Positions 8,612 to 17,265 of a stretch of DNA of 64,000 nucleotides are shown here, piece after piece; the stretch's first letter is position 1; every line of letters begins with the position of its first letter. A program made the position numbers and the translations under genes. The notes under the pieces are model-generated. The model was not told the origin of the DNA. It was given only the letters and a program-made list of their open reading frames with translations, and ran no database searches. The stretch is taken from contig OY282374.1 of the NCBI GenBank assembly GCA_958295815.1, positions 578,856-642,855 on the forward strand, read 5' to 3'. The stretch is from Candidatus Poribacteria bacterium. Its GTDB lineage: Bacteria > Poribacteria > WGA-4E > WGA-3G.

Positions 8612-9997
8612 ATGGAGAGAGAAGACGATGTTCAATTGATTCATGCTGTTTTATCAGGCGACGACTCAGCATTCAAAATTTTAGTTGAAAAATACCAAAA
8701 AGGTGTTCACGCTCTGGCGTGGCGGAAAATCGGTGATTTCCACTATGCAGAAGAAATTACACAAGATACCTTCCTCCGCGCATATCAAAACCTTTCAACG
8801 TTGAGAAATCCGAGCCAGTTTTTGGGATGGTTGTATGTCATTGCGAATCGGCTTTGTCTGGATTGGCTGCGGAAACAAAAGCCTGAGAAGCAATTGCAAT
8901 CATTGGAGGACACACCTATGGGAGAGGTGGCGAAATCTGATTATGCGCGTTACGTATTGGAAGCGCGCGAAACAGAAGCAACTGAACATCGTTTTGAGAT
9001 CGTCAATAAACTTTTGGATAAATTGCCGGAGGGTGAGCGGACAGTGATGACGCTCTATTATCTCGGCGAAATGCCAACGAAGGAGATTGGCAAATTCTTG
9101 GGGGTGTCGGCGGAGACAATAAGGACTCGACTCCATCGCGCCCGAAAACGGTTACAAGGAGAAGAGGAACTCTTGATCCAAGAAGTTCTTGGTAGCGTGC
9201 AGATATCATCGAGTATAAAGCAGAACATCATGCGAGAAATTGTTGACATGAAACCGACACCTTCTCCGATAAAGAAACCGTTCTTGCCGAGGGTGGCTAT
9301 TGGAGCTGCTTTGGTTGTAGCAATCCTATTGCTTCTCAGTGTCAGCAACCAATACCTTGCACATTTTCAGAACCTTAACAGTATTTACTTTGCACGCAAT
9401 GATGAAGAGACAAAAGATGAAAAGGGTTTCGCTGCTGATTTTACCATAACACTCGGAACCCATAGGAGTGGTGATGATCTTTTAGATAGGCTGATCGAAG
9501 AAAATTGCACGGTCAGCACATGGTCGATGCAAGCGCTTGAAAATCCGGATTTTCCGGTGGTGTCAGAGAAAATAACGATTGATATCGTTGTTGTTTCTAT
9601 GCTGGAGATGGGTTTTGCTGAGGGAGAGTTCGCCACCCTTGAAACCATTTATGATCGCGCAAAACAGATGGGGCTTGAAACTTGCCCGGTTGAGACTGCT
9701 GCGTACCTTCGTCTGCAATTTCTTGACCAGCCAGATTGGATAACCGGGGAGCGACTGGGGGAGTTTTTCGTCGCGAGTGAACCGTTTGTTCTTACGCCTG
9801 ATGGCTTCCCGAAGATTTTCAGTGTCGTGCGGGATGATAGCGTCCCTCGCCTTGAAACCGGTATCGGTCTATGGCTGATTTCAAATAATACCGTTTTTGC
9901 CGGACATGCGCTACGCCCTGACAGACTGTTTAGTGCATCCGATCCTGAGGGGGTTGACCACGGCGGTCGTTTTGCATTCGTTATCCCAAATAAATAG
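8612..9997 (+). CDS. ECF-type RNA polymerase sigma factor fused to a membrane-anchored sensor-like domain
   Basis: 461 residues. Residues 1-95 contain sigma region 2 (AEEITQDTFLRAYQNL and FLGWLYVIANRLCLDWLRK). Residues about 125-190 contain region 4 with a clear helix-turn-helix (YLGEMPTKEIGKFLGVSAETIRTRLHRARKRL). A transmembrane helix follows at about 226-248, then an outside domain of about 210 residues ending LFSASDPEGVDHGG. Normal ECF factors stop after region 4, so this is an extended, membrane-tethered form. By inference the extracytoplasmic part senses a signal, so that no separate anti-sigma factor is needed; none is adjacent. Ribosome site GAGGAGGG precedes the ATG. Target promoters are unknown. 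Confidence 0.85.
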   Translation: MEREDDVQLIHAVLSGDDSAFKILVEKYQKGVHALAWRKIGDFHYAEEITQDTFLRAYQNLSTLRNPSQFLGWLYVIANRLCLDWLRKQKPEKQLQSLEDTPMGEVAKSDYARYVLEARETEATEHRFEIVNKLLDKLPEGERTVMTLYYLGEMPTKEIGKFLGVSAETIRTRLHRARKRLQGEEELLIQEVLGSVQISSSIKQNIMREIVDMKPTPSPIKKPFLPRVAIGAALVVAILLLLSVSNQYLAHFQNLNSIYFARNDEETKDEKGFAADFTITLGTHRSGDDLLDRLIEENCTVSTWSMQALENPDFPVVSEKITIDIVVVSMLEMGFAEGEFATLETIYDRAKQMGLETCPVETAAYLRLQFLDQPDWITGERLGEFFVASEPFVLTPDGFPKIFSVVRDDSVPRLETGIGLWLISNNTVFAGHALRPDRLFSASDPEGVDHGGRFAFVIPNK

Positions 9998-10235
9998 GAC
10001 ACAGCCCTTATATCCAACAACATCTTAACACGCTTTAGGACTTACGCAATATTGACAACAATCGTGGGTTCTTGAAGTTGTTTTCGCGTGTAATCGCTGA
10101 TAAGGAAGTATACTATCTCTATACGGGTGGATGTTATGTCTGTCTCTATGAAATAGGTGCGACACGCGCAACCTGACCTCGCTGAACCTGTCGCGAGCCC
10201 AGTATGTTCTTACCGAAGATAACGCTTGCTGTTGT

Positions 10236-11411
10236 TTAGTGCCGCGCATGCTGCGATTCTACAGGCGCGCGGTATTCAACATTAAGATGTGGTGTTTCCA
10301 ATCTCACATGCCCTTGAAGACGAGAGGTTAAGCAACTCTCCAAAGCACCGCTTACTATCAACGTCCGTTCCGCTGGATACGGCGCGACACCCGTTTCAAA
10401 AAGTTCCTCAATCTTAGCAATAAGACACGCCGAATAGGTGACATTCGGGGTAGGTGTTAAGAAGAATTGGGTTGACACCGGCACCGGTTCGTCCTTCAGT
10501 TTTGCGGCGAAACAATAATCTCGGACCGCACCGTTGAGCATCAGGAGTGTTGCTCGTAATCCATCGTTGTATTCAATGAAATAGGCGGACGGGTTCTCGA
10601 CGAGTCTCTGGAGTTCACCCGTACCGAGCAAATCCTGTGTTCTACCATCTTCATCGGTTAAACCGCACGGTGTATCGCTTCGGGAGAGCGAGGCTTCTAA
10701 CAGTTCATGTGACCAGTCACCTTTCTCACCTGCTTCCCAGACAGCATCTCCGTCGATGAGTTGCACGGCAGCGACACCAGTTTCACCACCCTTTCGGCGT
10801 TCTATCATACATTGCATCGCTTCTAAGGCATGATAATCCATCGGATCCGAACCCCCAACACCCACCATAAGTGCCTCCTCTATCTCGCACTCCAACGGCA
10901 GTTCGACATCGGGTAGTCGCCACGTGACGGGTAACGATGAACCCGCTAAAACCCCAAAACCGAGGCGATGTCCATCGTCCACCATCTCCTTCGCTTTCTC
11001 AAAATTGTAGGAGAGGTGTTTGTCGTTATAGATAGGCACGGCACGTCCATCTGCCTCGAAGACTTTGACGCATTCCTTGAAAAATTCATACCGTGGATAG
11101 AGTACTTGGTTCATTTCATTATGTGGATAATCGCCGTGTTCCCCGATGAGTAGCACAGCGTCTACAGCGAGTTCATCGCCGCCACACCGAAGGGCTTCAG
11201 CAATAGTGGGATAGACAGAGAAGCCAAATTCTCTTGCCCGATCAATGCTCTGATCGCCTTCTGGTTTCTGGTCAACGAACAAGGATACAACTTTCATGTC
11301 GGGACGGTGCCATCTGCCTTCAGTGGGATAGCCGACGAGGAACCGATCGGCGAAGTGCTGTGCGTGCGACAGATAACGGTAGATAGTAGCGATAACAGCA
11401 ATTCGTTTCAT
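10236..11411 (-). CDS. Conserved protein of unrecognised family, paralogue 2 of a tandem pair
   Basis: 391 residues, no signal peptide and no obvious membrane segment. I do not recognise the family. The start MKRIAVIATIYRYLSHAQH suggests a Rossmann-like first strand. Strong blocks shared with the neighbour are GEHGDYPxNE, LYPRYE, VPxxNDKHLS and AGSSLPVTWR. The ATG at 11411 has GGAGG eight to twelve bases before it, and the gene starts four bases after the stop of its paralogue, so the two are translated from one message. The conserved His, Asp, Asn and Arg residues suggest an enzyme. No function is assigned. This is the last gene of a four-gene operon beginning with a PhyH oxygenase. Confidence 0.75.
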   Translation of the reverse strand: MKRIAVIATIYRYLSHAQHFADRFLVGYPTEGRWHRPDMKVVSLFVDQKPEGDQSIDRAREFGFSVYPTIAEALRCGGDELAVDAVLLIGEHGDYPHNEMNQVLYPRYEFFKECVKVFEADGRAVPIYNDKHLSYNFEKAKEMVDDGHRLGFGVLAGSSLPVTWRLPDVELPLECEIEEALMVGVGGSDPMDYHALEAMQCMIERRKGGETGVAAVQLIDGDAVWEAGEKGDWSHELLEASLSRSDTPCGLTDEDGRTQDLLGTGELQRLVENPSAYFIEYNDGLRATLLMLNGAVRDYCFAAKLKDEPVPVSTQFFLTPTPNVTYSACLIAKIEELFETGVAPYPAERTLIVSGALESCLTSRLQGHVRLETPHLNVEYRAPVESQHARH

Positions 11412-11415
11412 AATC

Positions 11416-12609
11416 TTATGTCCTCCAGAAGGTTGACGCTTCAGCGGGTTGATAGGCGATGTCTAAATGTGGTGTTTCCTGCCTTGTGCTTTCTTCAAAA
11501 AGGCTATCAACGCCTGCCGCAACAAGTCCCGTCGTTAATAAAGTACGTTCAACCGGATAGGTTGCTTCGCCTGTCAGAAACATTTGCTCGATATTGTTAA
11601 CCAGCGGCGAGAAGAAGTTTGCTAATGTCGTCCGTGCGGGTGGCATCGGAAGATACATCTGTGTTGAAAGAATTTCGTCGTCTGACCCGATATAAGCGGC
11701 GAAGTTGAAATCCTGCACCAATCCGTTCATTAGAATCATTGTAGATTTCAATCCATCGTTGTGTTCATACTGATAGGCTATCGGGTCTTTTACAATCTCC
11801 TTCAGTTCATCAATATTTGGAAACGGGTTGTTGAATCCAGGGCGTGATGGGGTGAGGGTATGACTCCGACAGAGGGCAGTTTCAAAAAGTTCGCGCGACC
11901 AAAGTTCAGTATGATGTGCTTCCCAGAACGCATCACCGCGATATGCCTGCAGCCATTTGACCCCGCTTTCACCCCCTTCTCGCCGTTCTACCATACACTG
12001 CAAGGTTTCCAGAGCGTGGAAATCGTAGCTATCCACACCACCGTAGCCGACGCATACCGCCTCGGAGACCGGTACACCAAGTGGCATATCAATTGAAGGG
12101 GTGCGCCACGTAACAGGGAGCGAAGATCCCGCCATAAATGCGAAGTCCATGTTTTGAGAGAAGTCGTACATCTCGCGCGCCCATTCCCAATTCCATGAAA
12201 GGTGTTTATCGTTGAATGCTGGCACGCCGCGTCCGCTTTTCTCAAATACCTCAGCCATCTGCTTGAAGTGTTCGTAGCGCGGGTAGAGGCGTTGTCCTTT
12301 TTCGTTTGTAGGATATTCACCGTGTTCACCGACGAGTAGAACGCCGTCAACAGCCAGTTCTTCACCACCGAGGGTTAACGCTTCCGCGATTGTGGGATAC
12401 CCCTTCACTGAAGGGAAACGCTCCAAGCGGTCGCGGCTGAGGTCGTTATCGTTCACCTGTTCAACGAAAAGGGAGACGAGATCCATCGATGGATAATGGT
12501 GTCGGCTGTTCCATCCGTAGCCTTCCAAGAATCGATCGACGATGTGCTGCGCGTGCGAGTATTTGTGATAAATTGTCACAATCGCAGCGATTTTGGGTCG
12601 TTTTTCCAT
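11416..12609 (-). CDS. Conserved protein of unrecognised family, paralogue 1 of a tandem pair
   Basis: 397 residues from the ATG at 12609 (MEKRPKI), which follows AGGAAGGAC; a TTG six bases upstream is less likely. It resembles the downstream gene over its whole length, with shared blocks GEHGEYPTNE, LYPRYEHFK, VPAFNDKHLSWN and AGSSLPVTWR. The pair therefore arose by tandem duplication and has since diverged substantially. No signal peptide. Family and reaction unknown. It lies 13 bases after the small lipoprotein-like gene, in one operon with it and the PhyH oxygenase. A role in oxidising or processing a small organic substrate would fit the context, but this is only a guess. Confidence 0.75.
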   Translation of the reverse strand: MEKRPKIAAIVTIYHKYSHAQHIVDRFLEGYGWNSRHHYPSMDLVSLFVEQVNDNDLSRDRLERFPSVKGYPTIAEALTLGGEELAVDGVLLVGEHGEYPTNEKGQRLYPRYEHFKQMAEVFEKSGRGVPAFNDKHLSWNWEWAREMYDFSQNMDFAFMAGSSLPVTWRTPSIDMPLGVPVSEAVCVGYGGVDSYDFHALETLQCMVERREGGESGVKWLQAYRGDAFWEAHHTELWSRELFETALCRSHTLTPSRPGFNNPFPNIDELKEIVKDPIAYQYEHNDGLKSTMILMNGLVQDFNFAAYIGSDDEILSTQMYLPMPPARTTLANFFSPLVNNIEQMFLTGEATYPVERTLLTTGLVAAGVDSLFEESTRQETPHLDIAYQPAEASTFWRT

Positions 12610-12622
12610 AATCAAGTCCTTC

Positions 12623-13114
12623 CTACGGCGACGGTATTGTTGAATCGACGTTCAGAGGTTTCTCAATAAGTACAACCGGTGCTTGGCAACAGTCACAATC
12701 CCCCGGTGCGACAGTGCGGATGTAGCATGTGTCGCAGTAGTAGTAGAGTTCATGTACAACGCCATCCTTGACAGAGTAAAATCGGATGACCTCCAGTAGT
12801 TGTGTGTTCGGAAAGACGCGACCGTTGATAATTAAATCTTTCTCACGCAGTTGTTCGTCAACAAAGAATGCCTCGGCTAACGATGTCCTCAAGAGGGTGT
12901 AGTATTTCCCGTCCTCAGTTTTGATACCATACAGATGTTCATGGCTTTTGAAGAGTTCTACGTTATAGTGCGTGTGCATCTCTTCGGCTAAGCAGACAAT
13001 TTTACTGTGGAGTTCAACCTCTTCTGGCTTTGGTGCTTCGGTTGGCGGTGTGGCTCCGCTGGTGAATAAACTCAAGATAATGAAAAACGGAATCAGTCGC
13101 TGAAAATTACGCAT
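12623..13114 (-). CDS. Small secreted Cys-rich-tail protein of unknown function
   Basis: 163 residues from the ATG at 13114 (MRNFQRLIPFF). The longer frame to 13294 overlaps the PhyH gene by nearly 190 bases and is rejected. The start overlaps the PhyH stop by eight bases, implying translational coupling. The N-terminus is a typical signal peptide ending near SLFTSGATPP. The middle carries an HEHLYGIKTEDGKYY segment. The C-terminal part has five cysteines, with CDTC and CDCC pairs that could bind a metal or form disulfides. The protein is exported. No family recognised. Confidence 0.7.
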   Translation of the reverse strand: MRNFQRLIPFFIILSLFTSGATPPTEAPKPEEVELHSKIVCLAEEMHTHYNVELFKSHEHLYGIKTEDGKYYTLLRTSLAEAFFVDEQLREKDLIINGRVFPNTQLLEVIRFYSVKDGVVHELYYYCDTCYIRTVAPGDCDCCQAPVVLIEKPLNVDSTIPSP

Positions 13115-13994
13115 CGTTTGCCTCCTTCTTCGCCCATCTATTAGGACCAGGACCCGGCACATGCTCATCGCGAATCCGTTTAAACCCCGCTGGTGTCGTA
13201 ACAACATCTTCAGGATGCAGTCGGCTCCGAGCGAGAAAACCTGCTTCCGGTTGATAGCCAGTTGGTTTCGAGGCATCCTGATAGCGTGAGTCAACGCTCC
13301 ATCTGACCTGATGGCTGACGTTTGGAATGGAACGGTGCGGTGTCAGATTCGTAAACAGAAGGACACTCCCAAACTTGACGGGAACCACTACCGGCTCAAC
13401 TTCAGGCAATTCATCTGGGTGTATATCCAGATAAGGTCTACCTTCGACGCTGCGATGCCGGAAAACGCCATCTTGATGTGCATGCGGAATAACCTCCATA
13501 CAGCCGTTCTCAACTGTAGCATCTATCAGCGGGATCCAGATAGTGAGTTGTAACACTGAATCGCATTTAGGCTCCATATAGCCAGCGTCTTGATGCCACG
13601 GGACAAGAGTTCGGTCATGCTCAGGGAGTTTAGGGCGGACTCGATATGCTGGATGACACATAATCTCAGGTCCAACGAGCGATTCGGCGATGTCAAGTAG
13701 TTTCGGGTTGATGAGGAGATCGAAGAGTGCGGGTCCCGTGTGTGCTCCACTAAATACCTTTTGAAAAACAACAGGAGATTGTGACGTAATTTTTGCCAAA
13801 CGGGTGTCAAACCCTTCGGATTTGAATTCGGAGTCGATCTCACCTTCCGCATAGAGTTGTGCTGCACCAGCATCAACAATTTCTTCAAACTCCGCGATAA
13901 GTGGTTTCAGGTCGCTTGGAGCGAGGGCATCTTCAAGCAGTAGGTAGCCGTTTTCGTTAAAGTCCTGGATTTGGGAATCGGTCAGTGTTTTCAT
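13107..13994 (-). CDS. Phytanoyl-CoA dioxygenase (PhyH) family oxygenase, intact iron triad
   Basis: 295 residues. Begins MKTLTDSQIQDFNENGYLLLEDAL, the typical PhyH opening. The facial triad is intact: WHQD supplies H134 and D136, and LTPHRS supplies H220, with an arginine (HRS) that would bind 2-oxoglutarate. It should be a soluble Fe(II)/2-oxoglutarate hydroxylase; the substrate is unknown. It contrasts with the other PhyH at 1579, which lacks the acidic ligand. It is first in an operon with the small exported protein and the two paralogues of unknown family. No strong ribosome site is seen before the ATG. Confidence 0.88.
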   Translation of the reverse strand: MKTLTDSQIQDFNENGYLLLEDALAPSDLKPLIAEFEEIVDAGAAQLYAEGEIDSEFKSEGFDTRLAKITSQSPVVFQKVFSGAHTGPALFDLLINPKLLDIAESLVGPEIMCHPAYRVRPKLPEHDRTLVPWHQDAGYMEPKCDSVLQLTIWIPLIDATVENGCMEVIPHAHQDGVFRHRSVEGRPYLDIHPDELPEVEPVVVPVKFGSVLLFTNLTPHRSIPNVSHQVRWSVDSRYQDASKPTGYQPEAGFLARSRLHPEDVVTTPAGFKRIRDEHVPGPGPNRWAKKEANDA

Positions 13995-14470
13995 GTTTTT
14001 AACGTGGGTTCGATAATCAAAGTCTATGAGTTAGGATGGACAGATAAATCATTGATTGCCTCAAGGACTCGCATATTCAGTGATGGTTTTTTCTTTTGAT
14101 AGTGTAAGCAATCAAAGGTGTCCGTAGATTTTATCAGCTTTCGGTTAAAAATTGTCACCTCAAGTAAGGCGACCGAAATGCTTTACCGGCAATGTTGTAT
14201 ATGTTATACCACAGATAGATGAAAAAGTCTGATTTATTTTTCTAAAAAACGGCTCGTGGTTAGCACGGCTATTTTTAGGCATGCGTGTGAATACCTGCTA
14301 AAAATGTCCCAACAAAATCAATTTGTGCTTTGGAGTTTGGGAAAATATGCAAAAATCGTGACATTCTACGTTTTTTTCGGACAAATTAGAGTTAAAATGG
14401 ATAAAATTCGCAAAATTATACATTATTTTTCAAATTTAATTTAATTTGTGTAACGAACTCATATATAATA
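13995..14470. other. AT-rich intergenic region
   Basis: A divergent spacer between the PhyH operon and the WD40 gene. One small open frame (14256-14444, plus strand) has no ribosome site and a composition like the flanks, so I do not call it. The stretch 14380-14470 is extremely AT-rich. It should hold the promoter of the PhyH operon, but none stands out. Confidence 0.4.
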
Positions 14471-14498
14471 TTGTCTTTATAAAATAACAACTTATAAT
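14471..14498 (+). promoter_or_regulatory. Promoter of the WD40 protein gene
   Basis: TTGTCT at 14471-14476 and a perfect TATAAT at 14493-14498 are 16 bases apart, about 70 bases before the ATG at 14576. The -10 lies inside the left arm of a long inverted repeat. Confidence 0.45.
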
Positions 14499-14521
14499 AA
14501 ACGACAATTATTATAAGTTGT
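14487..14521. promoter_or_regulatory. 14-bp inverted repeat overlapping the WD40 promoter
   Basis: ACAACTTATAATAA (14487-14500) is perfectly repeated inverted as TTATTATAAGTTGT (14508-14521) around a 7-base spacer. Because it covers the -10 box and the expected start site, it could be an operator for a dimeric repressor or a 5' mRNA hairpin. Seen directly; the role is inferred. Confidence 0.55.
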
Positions 14522-14575
14522 CCTATAACCACCAATTTTTTTGCTTACGCAGCATTATAAAGGAGAAAGTATTTC

Positions 14576-17038
14576 ATGAAGAAGCGTTTGGTTTTAAAGT
14601 GTATTTTGTTGTTTATTTCAATTCTGTTTGTGTCTAACGGTTTTGCTCAAGACACGCCACAATGGAATTTACCCGAAGGTGCCAAAGCACGGATCGGTAA
14701 AGGTAGAGCGAATGACATCGCCTTGTCGCCGGATGGCACACAACTCGCCGTCGCGACGGGTATGGGGGTTTGGCTCTACAATGCGAGCACAGGTACCGAG
14801 ATTGCCCTACTCACCGGGCATACCGATCGGGTCAATTCCGTCGTATATTCGCCGAACGGCAAGACATTGGCAAGTGCGAGTTTCAGAGAGATTCATTTAT
14901 GGGATCCGAGCACTCAGCAACAAAAAACAACCTTTGCGTATGAAGGCAGCAGATCAATTGCGTATTCTCCAAATGGTCGAATGCTCGCTGTCGGATGGGG
15001 GCAAGATGTGGATGTATTGGATGCTCAGACGGGTGATCAGAAATTATCCCTCTCTGGGCATACGAGCAGTGTAAGCCTTTTGGAATTTTCATCCAATGGT
15101 AGGACCTTGGCGACTGCTGCGAGAAGCAGTCAGGATAAAGCGATTCGTTTGTGGAACCCTCGCACGGGCAAACTCCTACGGAAGCTTGAACATCCAGAAG
15201 GCATCAACTCCATGTCCTTATCTCCCGATGGCAGTACATTGGTGAGTGGAAGTTGGGATGGTAAGATCCGTTTGTGGGACACCCGCACCGGTCGAAACAC
15301 GCAAACGGTCGATATACGGAATGAAGTCCTCACATATTCGCCTGATGGCAGTCAGATAGCGGTGGCGACACATGAGATTCTTTTATTCAACGCAAGAACG
15401 GCTCAACTCCAACAGACGCTTTCTGGACATACAAATGGTGTCTATTCGCTTCTATTTTCATCCGATGGCAGCACATTGGTGAGTGCGAGTTGGGATGGGA
15501 CGATTCGCTTGTGGAACGCCTCAACCAGATCCCATAGACTGACGATTGGGGGGCATTTTACCTTCAGAGCGTCGACGCTCTCTCCCAATGGTAAGACGAT
15601 AGCGACCGCGAGTGATGACGGGATTTTCTTATGGAATACTTCAAACGGAAAATTTACCAAAGTGTATAATGCTGGAGATCGGATCCATGCCGTAGCGTAT
15701 TCTCCCGATGGTAAGACGCTGGCAATTGATATGTGGGACGACGGTCCGCAGATTCAACTGTTGAATGCCCGGACGGGTCGCGTCAAGAAAAAGCTGCGCC
15801 ATCAAGGAGAACCCGCCCGTTTTATAGCATATTCCCCCAATGGTAAAATGTTAGCGAGTGGAAGTCGGGACGGAACAGTGCTCTTATGGAACGCTGGCAC
15901 CGGGAAACTCCAGAAAACGCTTACTGGGCATACAGGAGAGATCACTTCACTTGTCTTCTCTCCGGACAACAAAGTTTTAGCGTCAGGAAGTTGGGACGGA
16001 ACGGTTCACTTATGGAACGCTGGCACCGGGAAACTTCAGAAAACGATTACTCTGGAAGGTCGTCCCTCTGTTGCGTTTTCACCCGATGGTAAAGTTTTAG
16101 CGGCTGGGAGTTGGCGCGAGATCCAGTTGTTGAATGCTCAGAACGGTCAACTCAAGCAAACTATTAATGGCAGAGGTGAATCCCTGGCGTACTCTCTAGA
16201 CGGTAAGACGTTGGCGAGTGGTGGTTGGCGCAGAGTTAACTTGTGGAATGCCCGCACCGGCGAACCTCAGCGATCTCTTACTGGACCGCCGGAAGGTTTG
16301 GCTTGGTTAGCGTTTGATCCTAAGGGTAACACGCTGGTCAGTAGAGGATGGGACGGAACGATGTTTCTCTGGGATATGAACGCATTGCCCGAACTCATCG
16401 CCGAAGATGTCAATCTTGATGGGGTGGTCGATGTGGAGGACCTCGTTATCGTTGCGTCGAGTTTCGGCAAATCCGTTGCCAAAGGGGCGTATCCAAACCC
16501 GGATGTCAACGCTGATGGCGTGGTGGATCGTCAAGATGTCCTCACGGTTATTAGTATGTTGGAGGCGGCAGCAGCTGCGCCGTCGGTATCTTTACAGGTA
16601 TCCCCGGCGTTCACTGCTGACACCCTTCAACGCTGGATTGACCGTGCCAAACAGCTCAACAACACGGATGCAGACTTCCAAACCGGGATTCAGGTGCTGG
16701 AGGAGCTATTGGCGACGTTGAGAAGCCAAACCCAAGCCGTACCAGCGGAAACCCAACTCTTGACAAACTATCCCAACCCATTCAACCCTGAGACGTGGAT
16801 CCCGTATCAGTTGTCTGAATCTGCGGATGTCACTGTCTCTATTCATTCAGCAGATGGTAGGTTAGTGCGGACGCTGGAGTTAGGGCAGTTGCCCGCGGGT
16901 GTGTATGCGGAGAAAAACCGCGCGGCGTATTGGGACGGCAGAAACGTCCAGGGCGAGTTTGTTGCCAGCGGTGTCTATTTCTATACACTCTCTGCAGGTG
17001 ATTATTCTGCGACTCGGAAGATGCTCATCTTGAAGTAG
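14576..17038 (+). CDS. Secreted WD40 repeat protein with dockerin-like loops and sorting-type C-terminus
   Basis: 820 residues. A clean signal peptide (KKRLVLKCILLFISILF, cleavage near GFAQD) is followed by about 570 residues of WD40-like repeats. Each has the pattern SPDGKTLASGSWDGTVxLWNAxTG, often with a GHT start, so one or two beta-propellers are expected. Two EF-hand-like loops at about 610-662 (DVNLDGVVDVEDL and DVNADGVVDRQDV) follow. Then comes the C-terminal domain (about 731-820) from NYPNPFNPETW to YSATRKMLILK, shared with three other proteins in this window. The protein should be exported, calcium-binding and attached to or released from the cell surface. AAGGAG precedes the ATG. 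A protein-binding scaffold role is likely; the partner is unknown. Confidence 0.88.
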   Translation: MKKRLVLKCILLFISILFVSNGFAQDTPQWNLPEGAKARIGKGRANDIALSPDGTQLAVATGMGVWLYNASTGTEIALLTGHTDRVNSVVYSPNGKTLASASFREIHLWDPSTQQQKTTFAYEGSRSIAYSPNGRMLAVGWGQDVDVLDAQTGDQKLSLSGHTSSVSLLEFSSNGRTLATAARSSQDKAIRLWNPRTGKLLRKLEHPEGINSMSLSPDGSTLVSGSWDGKIRLWDTRTGRNTQTVDIRNEVLTYSPDGSQIAVATHEILLFNARTAQLQQTLSGHTNGVYSLLFSSDGSTLVSASWDGTIRLWNASTRSHRLTIGGHFTFRASTLSPNGKTIATASDDGIFLWNTSNGKFTKVYNAGDRIHAVAYSPDGKTLAIDMWDDGPQIQLLNARTGRVKKKLRHQGEPARFIAYSPNGKMLASGSRDGTVLLWNAGTGKLQKTLTGHTGEITSLVFSPDNKVLASGSWDGTVHLWNAGTGKLQKTITLEGRPSVAFSPDGKVLAAGSWREIQLLNAQNGQLKQTINGRGESLAYSLDGKTLASGGWRRVNLWNARTGEPQRSLTGPPEGLAWLAFDPKGNTLVSRGWDGTMFLWDMNALPELIAEDVNLDGVVDVEDLVIVASSFGKSVAKGAYPNPDVNADGVVDRQDVLTVISMLEAAAAAPSVSLQVSPAFTADTLQRWIDRAKQLNNTDADFQTGIQVLEELLATLRSQTQAVPAETQLLTNYPNPFNPETWIPYQLSESADVTVSIHSADGRLVRTLELGQLPAGVYAEKNRAAYWDGRNVQGEFVASGVYFYTLSAGDYSATRKMLILK

Positions 17039-17096
17039 CAAGCGTTGGGTTTGTCGCGATCACCCGGTCGGAGTATATCCGGATCGCGACGAAACA

Positions 17097-17130
17097 GAGG
17101 CGCGATTTCTAATTGCGCCTCCTGTTTTTC
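17097..17130 (+). terminator. Intrinsic terminator after the WD40 gene
   Basis: GAGGCGC (17097-17103) pairs with GCGCCTC (17115-17121) across an 11-base loop, followed by CTGTTTTTCT. It lies about 60 bases after the WD40 stop codon. Confidence 0.7.
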
Positions 17131-17224
17131 TACGGCAGTCAAAGCGGTGGGTGTGTCAAGATGCGTCCTATTTTTCTGTTCGTGATTCTTTTCCTGTGTT
17201 GGTTTGATACGCTTCGCGTCAAAT

Positions 17225-17250
17225 CCCCATGCTTTAGCTTGGGGAGTATG
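17225..17250. mobile_element. Possible IS200/IS605-type end hairpin (scar)
   Basis: AAATCCCCATGCTTTAGC continues as TTGGGGAGTATGTCAA. CCCCA pairs with TGGGG and GC with GC around a TTTA loop, with one T-T mismatch. This layout, CCCC-loop-GGGGAG followed by TGTCAA, is like the right-end hairpins of IS605/TnpB elements. No transposase or TnpB gene is present, so at most a remnant survives. It may also serve as a terminator for the VOC gene that ends at 17266. Confidence 0.4.
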
Positions 17251-17265
17251 TCAACAGATTATATT

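Noticed and set aside
13115..13294. 60-residue N-terminal extension of the small secreted protein
   Set aside because: It lies inside the PhyH coding region; the ATG at 13114 starts a proper signal peptide and overlaps the PhyH stop by eight bases.
14256..14444. 62-codon open frame upstream of the WD40 gene
   Set aside because: No ribosome site, AT-rich composition like the flanking spacer and no recognisable features.
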